DNA of 64,000 bases from Bacteroidota bacterium (GTDB taxonomy: Bacteria; Bacteroidota; Bacteroidia; Chitinophagales; BACL12). The stretch is from contig JADJIS010000002.1 in assembly GCA_016706865.1 (NCBI GenBank), positions 124,001 through 188,000 of the forward strand, given 5' to 3'. The number at the start of each line of letters is the position of its first letter. The first letter of the stretch is position 1. Both the position numbers and the translations under genes were made by a program. The notes under the pieces are model-generated. The model saw only the letters and a program-made list of their open reading frames with translations, did not search any database and was not told the origin of the DNA. This document shows positions 1 through 7,060 of this stretch, piece after piece.

Positions 1-153
1 GCAGATAGTGCAATTACAATTGGTGTATTATCTATTTTATTATTTCAGCGAAGTATTTTTATGCAAAGTTCTGCAGAAGAAAAACAGGAAGAAAAAAATA
101 CGAATGATGTTGAGGTAAACGAAAACTCTTCGCAGGAAATAAATAAACCATAA
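1..153 (+). CDS. lspA: Lipoprotein signal peptidase II, 3' end only
   Basis: The window opens inside a reading frame of 50 codons ending with TAA at 151-153. Its first residues read ADSAITIGVLSILLFQR. This matches the last transmembrane helix of signal peptidase II, where the N-x-A-D motif supplies the second catalytic aspartate. LspA is an inner-membrane aspartyl protease that cleaves prolipoproteins before the lipidated cysteine. After the helix comes a charged Glu/Asn/Lys-rich cytoplasmic tail of about 30 residues, longer than in many homologues. The call rests on about 17 diagnostic residues and the helix-plus-tail layout; the rest of the gene lies upstream of the window. The many lipoproteins in this window would be its substrates. 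Confidence 0.7.
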   Translation, partial: ADSAITIGVLSILLFQRSIFMQSSAEEKQEEKNTNDVEVNENSSQEINKP

Positions 154-207
154 TAATTTATATTCAACTTCTGATCACATTTTTTCGGTTTTAATTATTA
201 CCACACA

Positions 208-1158
208 ATGAAAACAGTAGAAGAATTACAACAATATTATCAGCAGGAAATTGTTCCGCATCTTTCTGCTTTAGAGGTGTTGCGCAAACAACAATTAAAC
301 CGCGTAATGTTTATGTGGATTGCCGGATGTGCCTCTCTGCTGTTGGGTTTCATCACTATGATACCAACACTCATCATCGTGTTTTTACTCATTTCTCTTT
401 TAATGTATTTTTTTATTTTTGGCTTTAAAAGAAACCGCACGAACTTCAGAACAGAATACAAAAAAATTGTGATCGGAAAACTCATGCAATTTATTGCTCC
501 CGATCTCGCATTTACTCCGAATTTATTTATCACACAAAATAAATACGACCTCAGTAAAATATTTTTATCCAATCCCGATATTTATTCCGGCGAAGATCTT
601 GTTACCGGAAAAATAGAAAAAACACAAGTTGAATTTTGTGAATTACATACACAGGACCGACAAACAGATCATAAAGGAAGAACCTCTTACGTAACTATTT
701 TTAAAGGTTTATTTTTTATCGCCGATTTTAATAAACACTTCAACGGACAAACTTATGTTCTGAGTGATTTTGGTGAAAGATTTCTTGGCTTCTTCGGCAA
801 ATTAATGCAAAATATAAATGTCGGACGACCCGATGTAGTTCGCCTGGAAGATCCCGAATTTGAAAAAATATTTGTTGTCTATAGTTCCGACGAAGTAGAA
901 GCAAGATATATTCTCAGCACATCATTCATGGAACGTTTGGTAGAGTTCAGAAAAAAAATGAATTCCTCCGTTCAACTATCCTTTGTCGGCTCCAATATGT
1001 ATATGGCAATTCCCATGAAAAAAAATCTCTTCGAACCTTCCCTCAGAAGAACAGTAATGAACTTCAACGACATTCAGGAATACTACAAACAAATTCTCTT
1101 CTGCACCTCCATCGTCGACGAAATGAACCTCAACACAAGGGTTTGGACGAAAAGTTGA
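208..1158 (+). CDS. DUF3137 family membrane protein
   Basis: This 316-residue protein has a short cytoplasmic-type N-terminus, then two adjacent hydrophobic helices at about residues 34-50 and 53-72, and a long soluble C-terminal part. The soluble part contains the FKGLFFIADFNKHF block, followed by a VLSDFGERFLGFFGK segment, both typical of DUF3137. The biochemical role of the family is unknown; it is common in Bacteroidota and Alphaproteobacteria. It starts 54 bp after lspA, so the two may be cotranscribed. There is no signal peptide or lipobox, so the protein is probably anchored in the inner membrane by the helical hairpin. The family call is good, the function is not known. Confidence 0.72.
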   Translation: MKTVEELQQYYQQEIVPHLSALEVLRKQQLNRVMFMWIAGCASLLLGFITMIPTLIIVFLLISLLMYFFIFGFKRNRTNFRTEYKKIVIGKLMQFIAPDLAFTPNLFITQNKYDLSKIFLSNPDIYSGEDLVTGKIEKTQVEFCELHTQDRQTDHKGRTSYVTIFKGLFFIADFNKHFNGQTYVLSDFGERFLGFFGKLMQNINVGRPDVVRLEDPEFEKIFVVYSSDEVEARYILSTSFMERLVEFRKKMNSSVQLSFVGSNMYMAIPMKKNLFEPSLRRTVMNFNDIQEYYKQILFCTSIVDEMNLNTRVWTKS

Positions 1159-1788
1159 AAGGGCTGGCAGGGTTTGAAGAGGTTGAGGGGTTGAAAAATG
1201 TTTAATACGGAGGAAAATCTAACGGGCGGCGATCTGTTTAATGTTCTTTATTCCTTGTTCTTTATTCTTTATTAATATTTTACTACGGAGTTAAATCTTC
1301 CGGGCAAGCGATCCGATTAATACCTGTCCGACCACTGGCGGATTTCTTATTTTTTGATAGTTATTTTATATTCATTCTGATTTATTATGGAGGAGAATCA
1401 GGCTTTTAACTTTTGTGAGGCTCTCGCTCCCAGCGAGGGTCTCACTAACGGTAATCCCCAAAAATTCTCCAATGCTCCAACCTGCCCACTGCGACTGAGA
1501 CTTGTTGAAAGTGTTGAAGTGCTTGAAATAGTTTCCTATGGAGGATAATCATTTGGCCATCGACCTCACCACTCACTACTCACCACTCACCCAAATGGTT
1601 ATCAAGGTTTAATTCGAAGGAAAATCTCCCAATGGTTCAAACTGAGACTGTGACTGCGACTGAGACTTGTTGAAAGTGTTGAAGTGCTTGAAATAATATA
1701 CTACGGAGGATAATCATTTGGCTGTCGACCTCATTCCTCATAACTCATTTCTCATTTTTAGCTAAATTTACCCTTTCAATCAATTTTA
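1159..1788. repeat. Repeat-filled intergenic region with a 77-bp direct repeat
   Basis: No convincing gene lies in these 630 bases. Two near-identical copies of a 77-bp segment occupy 1491-1567 and 1656-1732 (offset 165 bp). Each begins GCGACTGAGACTTG and ends in TCGACCTCA, and they differ at only a few bases. Short TACGGAGGA(t/a)AATC words recur at about 1207, 1274, 1384, 1537 and 1701. A 31-bp imperfect palindrome of a dispersed family lies at 1415-1445. The words ACTGCGACTG and ACTCACCACTCACC also occur. The same word families return in other intergenic regions of the window. Confidence 0.75.
1415..1445. repeat. Dispersed 31-bp palindrome (GTGAGGCTCTCGCT family)
   Basis: The sequence begins GTGAGGCTCTCGCT and closes with AGCGAGGGTCTCAC around a 3-base centre, giving a hairpin of about 14 pairs with one mismatch. 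Close relatives occur at 17651-17681, 20619-20649, 24432-24462, 30217-30249, 30335-30367, 30506-30538, 30630-30660 and 30700-30730. All lie between genes and none has a clear following T-run, so they look like REP-type elements rather than ordinary terminators. Confidence 0.8.
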
Positions 1789-3804
1789 ATGAAGCTAAGG
1801 ATATTCGTATTATATTTTCTTTTGATCGCTGCAGGCACCAGCTATGCGCAAGAATCGCTCCTTTGGAAGGTTACCTCTCCCGATGGCAAACAAAATTCCT
1901 ACATTTTGTGTGCTACCGAATTGCCCGGAGTGGAAAATTATGATATCGCAACACCAGTTGGTGAGATCATGAATATTGTAAATACCGTTGCGTTTTACAA
2001 TGTTCCCGACGCTGCTGAAGTGCAGAATATTCCGGTATTTATGAAATCGACCGGAGATAATACTTTAAAAGGTTACTACAAACGTGAAGATCGAATTCCT
2101 TTCGAATTAATGATCAGCGATAAATTGAAAGGCAATGTAGAAAATTATTATACCTACAAACCTTTTTATATTCTGCAATTATTCCGTGATAAAGATCATG
2201 CTGCGGGTAAAGATTATCAGCAAACAATTTTATTGGATATCGCATTACAAAAAGCTAAACCAACTTTATCCCTTCTTACAATTCGCCAGATCGCTGCAAC
2301 TATGGATGAATCGGATTTTGCAACGCAGGCTACCGTTCTAAGTCATTATGTAAATAATCCGAAACCATATTTGGATGCTGATGCGAAAAAATTTATTGCT
2401 TATTCAAAACAATCCATTACCGATTATGCAAATGTTGTAAACAGCACAGAACAAGTTGCATATGTAAATGTGATGATCAATCGCATAAACGATCTGTTGA
2501 TCAGAAAAATGGAACCGCTCAGCACAGAACAATCCGTTTTATATATTTTAAATACAGATCTTGTTGGAGGAGAATCAGGTATTATTAAAAAATTGCGTTC
2601 CAAAGGATTTGCAGTGGTGGCGCAACCTTTTATATATAATTTATATTCCGGAAATGTAGATCAGACAACCATCACTAATACAAATAATAACGAAGTTGCT
2701 TCCGCATTTCCCGATGATTTTCCGGTATTTGGTATACCTACGAACACTACCGGATATTTAAATCCTGAAGAAATAAAAGTTGTTTCCATAAATGATATTA
2801 ATAATAATAAACCGGCATACAAAGCATTTACCGATCCGTTCGGAGATATGTTCGATATGGCTGCCGCCGATACTTTATTTATGGAATATTGGTTCGACCT
2901 TAAAGGCGATGGAGCTAATTTTAAAGTGAAGGTTCCGATTAAAGGAGACTGGGAAAGATCAGAAACTCCTTGGAGCGATGGTGGTGTAATTAAAAAATAT
3001 ATCTATCAGAATAATCATTCTAAATCAGATCTTTTTTATTCTGTTGGATACACTATTTATCCTCCCAATTTCAAACAAAGTAATAAAGACAATTTCTTTA
3101 ATCAATTTATTAAACAAACAGAGGATCAATTAAACGGAAAATTAATTTCACAGAGAATATTGTCAACTCCCGGATATACCGGCAGAGAATTTACCGCGAT
3201 AGTTGGAGATTCCTTTTTTGTGCGCTCTCAATTTATTTTGCAGGATAATGTATTGTATCAATTGCTAGTGGGCGGACCAGGAAATAATCCATACTCTGCA
3301 TATGGAGAAGCATTTTTAAATTCTTTCCGCATTGCATCCAATTCCATGGTGAACTGGCATTTGTTTGAGCAGCCTGCATTTAATTGTTATTTGCCAACTC
3401 CGCCTTCAAAAGCAAATAAAACTTACACGCTTCCGAGCGGACCAATGACGGTTAGTACTTTCACTTCCGACGATTATAAAGAATTGGTTGCCTATTCTGT
3501 TATCGTAAGCGCATATCCTCCCGGACATAAATTTGGCAATAAAAAATCCTTTTTCGACGACCTCATTCTCAATGCGGAGCGCCAGTATATCGGCAAAGCA
3601 TATAAAACCGAAACCGTGGAAAAGAACGGTGTAACCGGTCGTTACGTAGAGATGCTGTTGATGAATAAAAAAACATATCGCATGTATTTCTTCTTCGACG
3701 GCAATACTGTATATCAGTTTGTTGCGGGAGGTGATGCACAGATATTGCTTTCGTTAAATGTGAACCGCTTTTTTAATTCCATCAGTTTCATCGGCACCGA
3801 ATAA
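1789..3804 (+). CDS. Secreted protein with degenerate TraB/GumN-like domain
   Basis: This 671-residue protein starts with a signal peptide (about residues 1-20, ending SYAQ). The next segment, SLLWKVTSPDGKQNSYIL, is the opening strand of the TraB/GumN family (PF01963). In active-type members that strand leads into GT(I/M)H; here it reads ILCATE, so the hallmark histidine is absent. The TraB-like part extends to about residue 290. The C-terminal 380 residues contain two similar modules ending ...YQLLVGG... and ...YQFVAGG..., each followed by a LNSF/FNSI helix, probably a duplicated alpha/beta domain. The protein is probably periplasmic or surface-exposed. The gene is followed 45 bp later by another secreted protein. 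The TraB assignment is moderate, and catalytic activity is doubtful. Confidence 0.5.
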   Translation: MKLRIFVLYFLLIAAGTSYAQESLLWKVTSPDGKQNSYILCATELPGVENYDIATPVGEIMNIVNTVAFYNVPDAAEVQNIPVFMKSTGDNTLKGYYKREDRIPFELMISDKLKGNVENYYTYKPFYILQLFRDKDHAAGKDYQQTILLDIALQKAKPTLSLLTIRQIAATMDESDFATQATVLSHYVNNPKPYLDADAKKFIAYSKQSITDYANVVNSTEQVAYVNVMINRINDLLIRKMEPLSTEQSVLYILNTDLVGGESGIIKKLRSKGFAVVAQPFIYNLYSGNVDQTTITNTNNNEVASAFPDDFPVFGIPTNTTGYLNPEEIKVVSINDINNNKPAYKAFTDPFGDMFDMAAADTLFMEYWFDLKGDGANFKVKVPIKGDWERSETPWSDGGVIKKYIYQNNHSKSDLFYSVGYTIYPPNFKQSNKDNFFNQFIKQTEDQLNGKLISQRILSTPGYTGREFTAIVGDSFFVRSQFILQDNVLYQLLVGGPGNNPYSAYGEAFLNSFRIASNSMVNWHLFEQPAFNCYLPTPPSKANKTYTLPSGPMTVSTFTSDDYKELVAYSVIVSAYPPGHKFGNKKSFFDDLILNAERQYIGKAYKTETVEKNGVTGRYVEMLLMNKKTYRMYFFFDGNTVYQFVAGGDAQILLSLNVNRFFNSISFIGTE

Positions 3805-3849
3805 AGGTTTGGTATGGTTTTCGAAGGTTTGCGGAGGAAATGAATTAAC

Positions 3850-4773
3850 ATGAAAAAATTAACTACTTCCTTACTTTTCCTATTTGTTTTATGCAGCTCC
3901 TTAAAAGCGCAAACCTTTCAATTTGATTCCATCAGCTTTAAAAGTATGGAAATTGGAAAGGTGATGATAGAAAATGATTCCTGGATAATTCGTGTTGACA
4001 AAGGTTATGTAAGCAGCGATTACTGGCCGGTTAATCTTCCCGAAAAATTTATGACTCCCGGACAAGAAGTGGTATTTGAAGGAGCCATCGGAAGAATTCC
4101 TCAAAACACAAAACTCGCCGGCACTCCCATCGAATTAAGTATGATCAGAATTTTATATCGCACAAAACCAAACGACACTAACGGCGAAAAAGTAGTTACG
4201 GAAAATACAGAAAATAATATTACACAAAATGATTCGGTTGGATATATCAATAAAGAATCCGGAAAAATTATTTTGATCGGAGATGTTTATCTCATCGAAC
4301 AAAATAAAAATGGAGAAATAAAACGTTTCGTCCCCGATTTTTTACCCGATGATTTTAAAGTAGAAAATACAATCATAATTTTCAGCGGAACCATCGGAAA
4401 AATTCCACCTAATGTGCGCATGATGGGAACACCATTAAAAATTAAAGAATTAATGATTGAAGAAGAAGTTCCATTTGATAGATCACAATTACAGGAACCA
4501 ATAAAAGAATTTTATCCCTTCGATTCCGTTGCCTTTTTAAATCCCACAAAAGCAACAATTAAATTAATGGGAACCGATCCCGATGTGTTTATTATTGAAA
4601 TAACAGAAGAAAATAATTCCATAAAAAGATATCTCCCCGCAATACTTCCCGAAGCATTTAAAAAAGACGGCCTCTCCATAACCGTAAGCGGCAACATCGG
4701 AAAAATTCCCGCCAATGTTCGAATGATGGGGACGCCGTTGGATGTTAAGTCGATTACTTTAAATACGAATTAA
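3850..4773 (+). CDS. Secreted protein with three tandem ~90-residue repeats
   Basis: This 307-residue protein has a signal peptide at residues 1-20 (ending LKAQ). The mature part is three copies of one module at roughly residues 25-110, 130-205 and 220-305. Each copy begins with a short strand and ends in the signature G-x-IG(K/R)IP-x-N-x-(R/K)-x-x-GTP. Copies 2 and 3 share GKIPPNVRMMGTPL and GKIPANVRMMGTPL. Each also carries a (L/I)P-(E/D)-x-F motif about 20 residues earlier. I do not recognise a named family, and no catalytic motif is visible, so a binding or structural role is plausible. It has no T9SS tail. It probably shares a transcript with the TraB-like gene 45 bp upstream. Confidence 0.6.
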   Translation: MKKLTTSLLFLFVLCSSLKAQTFQFDSISFKSMEIGKVMIENDSWIIRVDKGYVSSDYWPVNLPEKFMTPGQEVVFEGAIGRIPQNTKLAGTPIELSMIRILYRTKPNDTNGEKVVTENTENNITQNDSVGYINKESGKIILIGDVYLIEQNKNGEIKRFVPDFLPDDFKVENTIIIFSGTIGKIPPNVRMMGTPLKIKELMIEEEVPFDRSQLQEPIKEFYPFDSVAFLNPTKATIKLMGTDPDVFIIEITEENNSIKRYLPAILPEAFKKDGLSITVSGNIGKIPANVRMMGTPLDVKSITLNTN

Positions 4774-4996
4774 TTTCAATAATTCGAAAAGTGAAATCCC
4801 ACTTTATAGAACTGTTCATTCGGTATTCGTGGCAATCTCTTTCAACCCGGATCCATAAAAGATTATAATGTTTCTGGAAAAACTAGGTGACAAAATAAAA
4901 ATAAATTGAAGATCTCAATAATAGTCGTGTGAAAAATGTTAGCGTGTATAATCTTGCCACCAAATAATCCCACAAAAGTATACAAAAAAAAGAGTG

Positions 4997-5037
4997 TACC
5001 CACAGTGTTACGCGCAGCGAACTCTGTGGATTCGGAG
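4997..5037 (+). repeat. Left REP-like palindrome flanking transposase gene
   Basis: This 41-bp segment contains a hairpin (CCACAGTGTTAC ... CTCTGTGG) followed by ATTCGGAG. It matches the reverse complement of 5578-5618 at roughly 34 of 41 positions, so the two copies face each other around the transposase gene. The arrangement fits REP sequences mobilised by RAYT transposases. Confidence 0.7.
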
Positions 5038-5048
5038 CTGTAATTATC

Positions 5049-5540
5049 ATGCTGAGTGTATTTCTGGTAAAACGGGGAGATCAAATAATTGGATACGTTA
5101 TAATGCCAAATCATTTACACACCATTATTTATTTAGATAATAATAGTCCGGAAATAAATAAAGTTATAGGAGAGGCAAAAAGATTATTTTCATATTCCAT
5201 TGTAAGTAAATTAAAGAAATTAAATCAACTGGATACTATTATTAGATTGCAGAATTTTGTATCTGATTATGAAAGGAAGAAAGGCGTAAAACACAAAGTT
5301 TTCGAAGACTCCTTTGATGGTAAAGAGTGTTACAATTATAATTACATTTTGCAGAAGTTAAATTATATGCACTTAAATCCTGTGAAAGAAGGTTTAATAA
5401 TTACTCCTGAGGAATATCTTCATAGTAGTGCGAAATATTATTCTACAGGGGATCAGGGAATATATCCTGTTAAGCATTTTGTTGAGGTATTTGAAGGTAA
5501 AGCGGCGTTTGAGTTTTCGAGGAAATATTATTTTAAATAA
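5049..5540 (+). CDS. REP-associated (IS200-like, Y1/HUH) transposase, N-terminally truncated
   Basis: This 163-residue product carries the HUH motif in IMPNHLHTII (residues 18-27) and the later block YMHLNPVKEGL, both diagnostic of Y1_Tnp/RAYT transposases. These enzymes nick single-stranded DNA with a tyrosine and mobilise REP hairpins. Full-length relatives have 40-60 more residues before the HUH motif, forming the first strand of the fold. Here the frame upstream is closed by stops, and the left REP palindrome occupies the place where that coding sequence should be. The protein is therefore probably inactive, or uses a very short alternative N-terminus. Inverted REP-like copies lie on both sides (4997-5037, 5578-5618). 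Family is confident, activity is not. Confidence 0.8.
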   Translation: MLSVFLVKRGDQIIGYVIMPNHLHTIIYLDNNSPEINKVIGEAKRLFSYSIVSKLKKLNQLDTIIRLQNFVSDYERKKGVKHKVFEDSFDGKECYNYNYILQKLNYMHLNPVKEGLIITPEEYLHSSAKYYSTGDQGIYPVKHFVEVFEGKAAFEFSRKYYFK

Positions 5541-5577
5541 TTAATTACCCTCCGAACATTAGGCCTGAAGATTCATC

Positions 5578-5618
5578 CTCCGAATCCACAGCGTTCCCTT
5601 CGGGTAACACTGTGGGGA
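5578..5618 (-). repeat. Right REP-like palindrome flanking transposase gene
   Basis: This is the inverted partner of 4997-5037, with hairpin arms CCACAGCGTT and AACACTGTGG preceded by CTCCGAAT. The words TCATCCTCCGAA(t/a)CCA occur both here (about 5573) and at about 5640, a short direct repeat that may mark the edge of an insertion. Confidence 0.7.
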
Positions 5619-5697
5619 CACATCGGAGAGGTTGATGAGTCATCCTCCGAAACCAAAGAGGATCTTCGATGATTCTTTAGTTATATTAAATGATAAA

Positions 5698-5726
5698 GAG
5701 GTTATCTCCAAAATGGAAATAACCTC
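5698..5726 (-). terminator. Putative terminator of the cyclophilin operon
   Basis: The arms GAGGTTAT and ATAACCTC are separated by 13 bases. Read on the minus strand the stem is followed by TTTATC. It lies 60 bp beyond the stop codon of the minus-strand cyclophilin gene and nothing else ends nearby. The T-run is short, so strength is uncertain. Confidence 0.5.
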
Positions 5727-5785
5727 CTTCTTATAAATAATTATATTATTAAATTTATTCTAGGTAAGCAAATACTAATTACCTC

Positions 5786-6553
5786 TCAATAACTCTCTAC
5801 AACAGTCATCTTCATCTTCACATCCGAAGCTGGTCTATCACCGGGCATTGTTTTAACGGCTGCAATTTTATCAATTACTTCCAAACCTTTTACCACCTCA
5901 CCAAACACCGTATAATTATTATCTAAAAATGGTGTTCCGCCAACTTCGCGATATATTTTTTTAGCTTCAGGCGACATTACAGATCTTGTTTGCATTTCCA
6001 TTTGCTGTAATTCTGCATCACTGTATTTTTTTCCCTGCACAACATAAAATTGTGAACCGGAAGATTCTTTTCTCGGATTAACCTGATCAGCTTGGCGAGC
6101 TGCACTTAATGCTCCTTTTTTGTGATAAAGATCTCCTTTAATTTCTGCAGGAATTGTATAACCTGGTCCACCGCTGCCAAGTTGTTTTTGCATATTGGCA
6201 CCTCTCGATTCAGGATCACCACCCTGCACCATAAAATCTTTAATTACACGATGAAATAAAAGATCATCATAAAATCCTTCTTTCACAAGTTTTAAAAAGT
6301 TGTCGCGATGTTTAGGTGTTTCATTATATAATTTAACAACCATATCTCCATAGGTGGTTGAAATTTTTACATAATATTGTTTGTCATCTGTTTCGTTTGT
6401 CATTGTATCTGTATTTATTTTATCAATTGTTTCCGGTGTAGTTGGTATTTTTTCGGTAATTTTTTCCTGTTCAGGTACGATTGGTTCTGCTTCCTTTTCT
6501 TTACAGGAAATTAATGAAAAAATTCCGATCATTAAAATTAGTGTATACTTCAT
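5786..6553 (-). CDS. Cyclophilin-type peptidyl-prolyl isomerase lipoprotein
   Basis: This 255-residue protein carries an N-terminal lipoprotein signal with lipobox LISC (Cys17). An acidic, Pro/Thr-rich linker follows to about residue 60, then a cyclophilin domain with TTYGDMVVKLYN at its start and the diagnostic FHRVIKDFMVQGGDP. The YTVFGEVVKGLEVIDKI strand-helix is near the C-terminus. Cyclophilins accelerate cis-trans isomerisation of prolyl bonds; the lipobox places this one on a periplasm-facing membrane, where it would assist folding of exported proteins. Its ATG overlaps the TGA of the preceding minus-strand gene (ATGA), so translation is probably coupled. Residues after PESRGANMQ include a lengthened loop common in Bacteroidota members. 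Confidence 0.9.
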   Translation of the reverse strand: MKYTLILMIGIFSLISCKEKEAEPIVPEQEKITEKIPTTPETIDKINTDTMTNETDDKQYYVKISTTYGDMVVKLYNETPKHRDNFLKLVKEGFYDDLLFHRVIKDFMVQGGDPESRGANMQKQLGSGGPGYTIPAEIKGDLYHKKGALSAARQADQVNPRKESSGSQFYVVQGKKYSDAELQQMEMQTRSVMSPEAKKIYREVGGTPFLDNNYTVFGEVVKGLEVIDKIAAVKTMPGDRPASDVKMKMTVVESY

Positions 6554-6915
6554 ATCATTTCATTTAATTCAAAATAATGTATTATATTTTTTTTTAATAA
6601 AGTTTCCTGTTCTCTCGTATCCATCTCCGGCATTGCGGCTGATATTTCCCACATGGGCCAACCCTCATCATCCCAACCGGCTAATTTATAAAAACCATTA
6701 AAACTTAATAATTTGCATACCGCAATATGCATAAGATCCTGTTTTTGCTCCTTGGTGAATTTATCAGAAAGTTTTCCCAATTCATTCATACCAATTAAAA
6801 ATAAAATGGTCTCCAACTCCGGTTTACTTCCAAACCTATCCTTTATCATTTGCAAAACCCGTATCCACCTCGGATCAAAATCAATCGGTATTTCTTCCTT
6901 CGTAAGATCAGCCAC
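6550..6915 (-). CDS. Conserved small cytoplasmic protein, unknown function
   Basis: This 121-residue soluble protein has no signal or membrane segment. It is rich in helix-forming stretches and ends with an acidic, polar tail. Notable segments are DPRWIRVLQMIKDRFG and GMNELGKLSDKFTKEQKQDLMHIA. I recognise it only as the kind of uncharacterised protein often seen in Bacteroidota; no named domain is claimed. It starts at GTG, which is supported by a TAATTTTG promoter box ending 4 bases upstream. It overlaps the cyclophilin gene by 4 bases (ATGA), so the pair forms one operon. Confidence 0.7.
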   Translation of the reverse strand: MADLTKEEIPIDFDPRWIRVLQMIKDRFGSKPELETILFLIGMNELGKLSDKFTKEQKQDLMHIAVCKLLSFNGFYKLAGWDDEGWPMWEISAAMPEMDTREQETLLKKNIIHYFELNEMI

Positions 6916-6919
6916 GCTG

Positions 6920-6927
6920 CAAAATTA
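6920..6927 (-). promoter_or_regulatory. Bacteroidota-type -7 promoter box
   Basis: On the minus strand the sequence reads TAATTTTG, a match to TAnnTTTG. It ends four bases before the GTG start at 6915. That spacing leaves almost no 5' leader, so the transcript would be leaderless or nearly so. Confidence 0.5.
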
Positions 6928-7060
6928 AACATCAAATATTTACTTATTATGCAAATTTGGCTTCTTTTGAATCTTAAGGATTGAAACTAACGAAAGTTAA
7001 ATTTCGTTACACCCACACAAAATTGGTATAATTATCGTTAATATTGTTGACAGGTAAAGT

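Noticed and set aside
4936..5040. Short open frame ending at the left REP
   Set aside because: It runs through the palindrome itself and shows no similarity to the missing N-terminus of the transposase.
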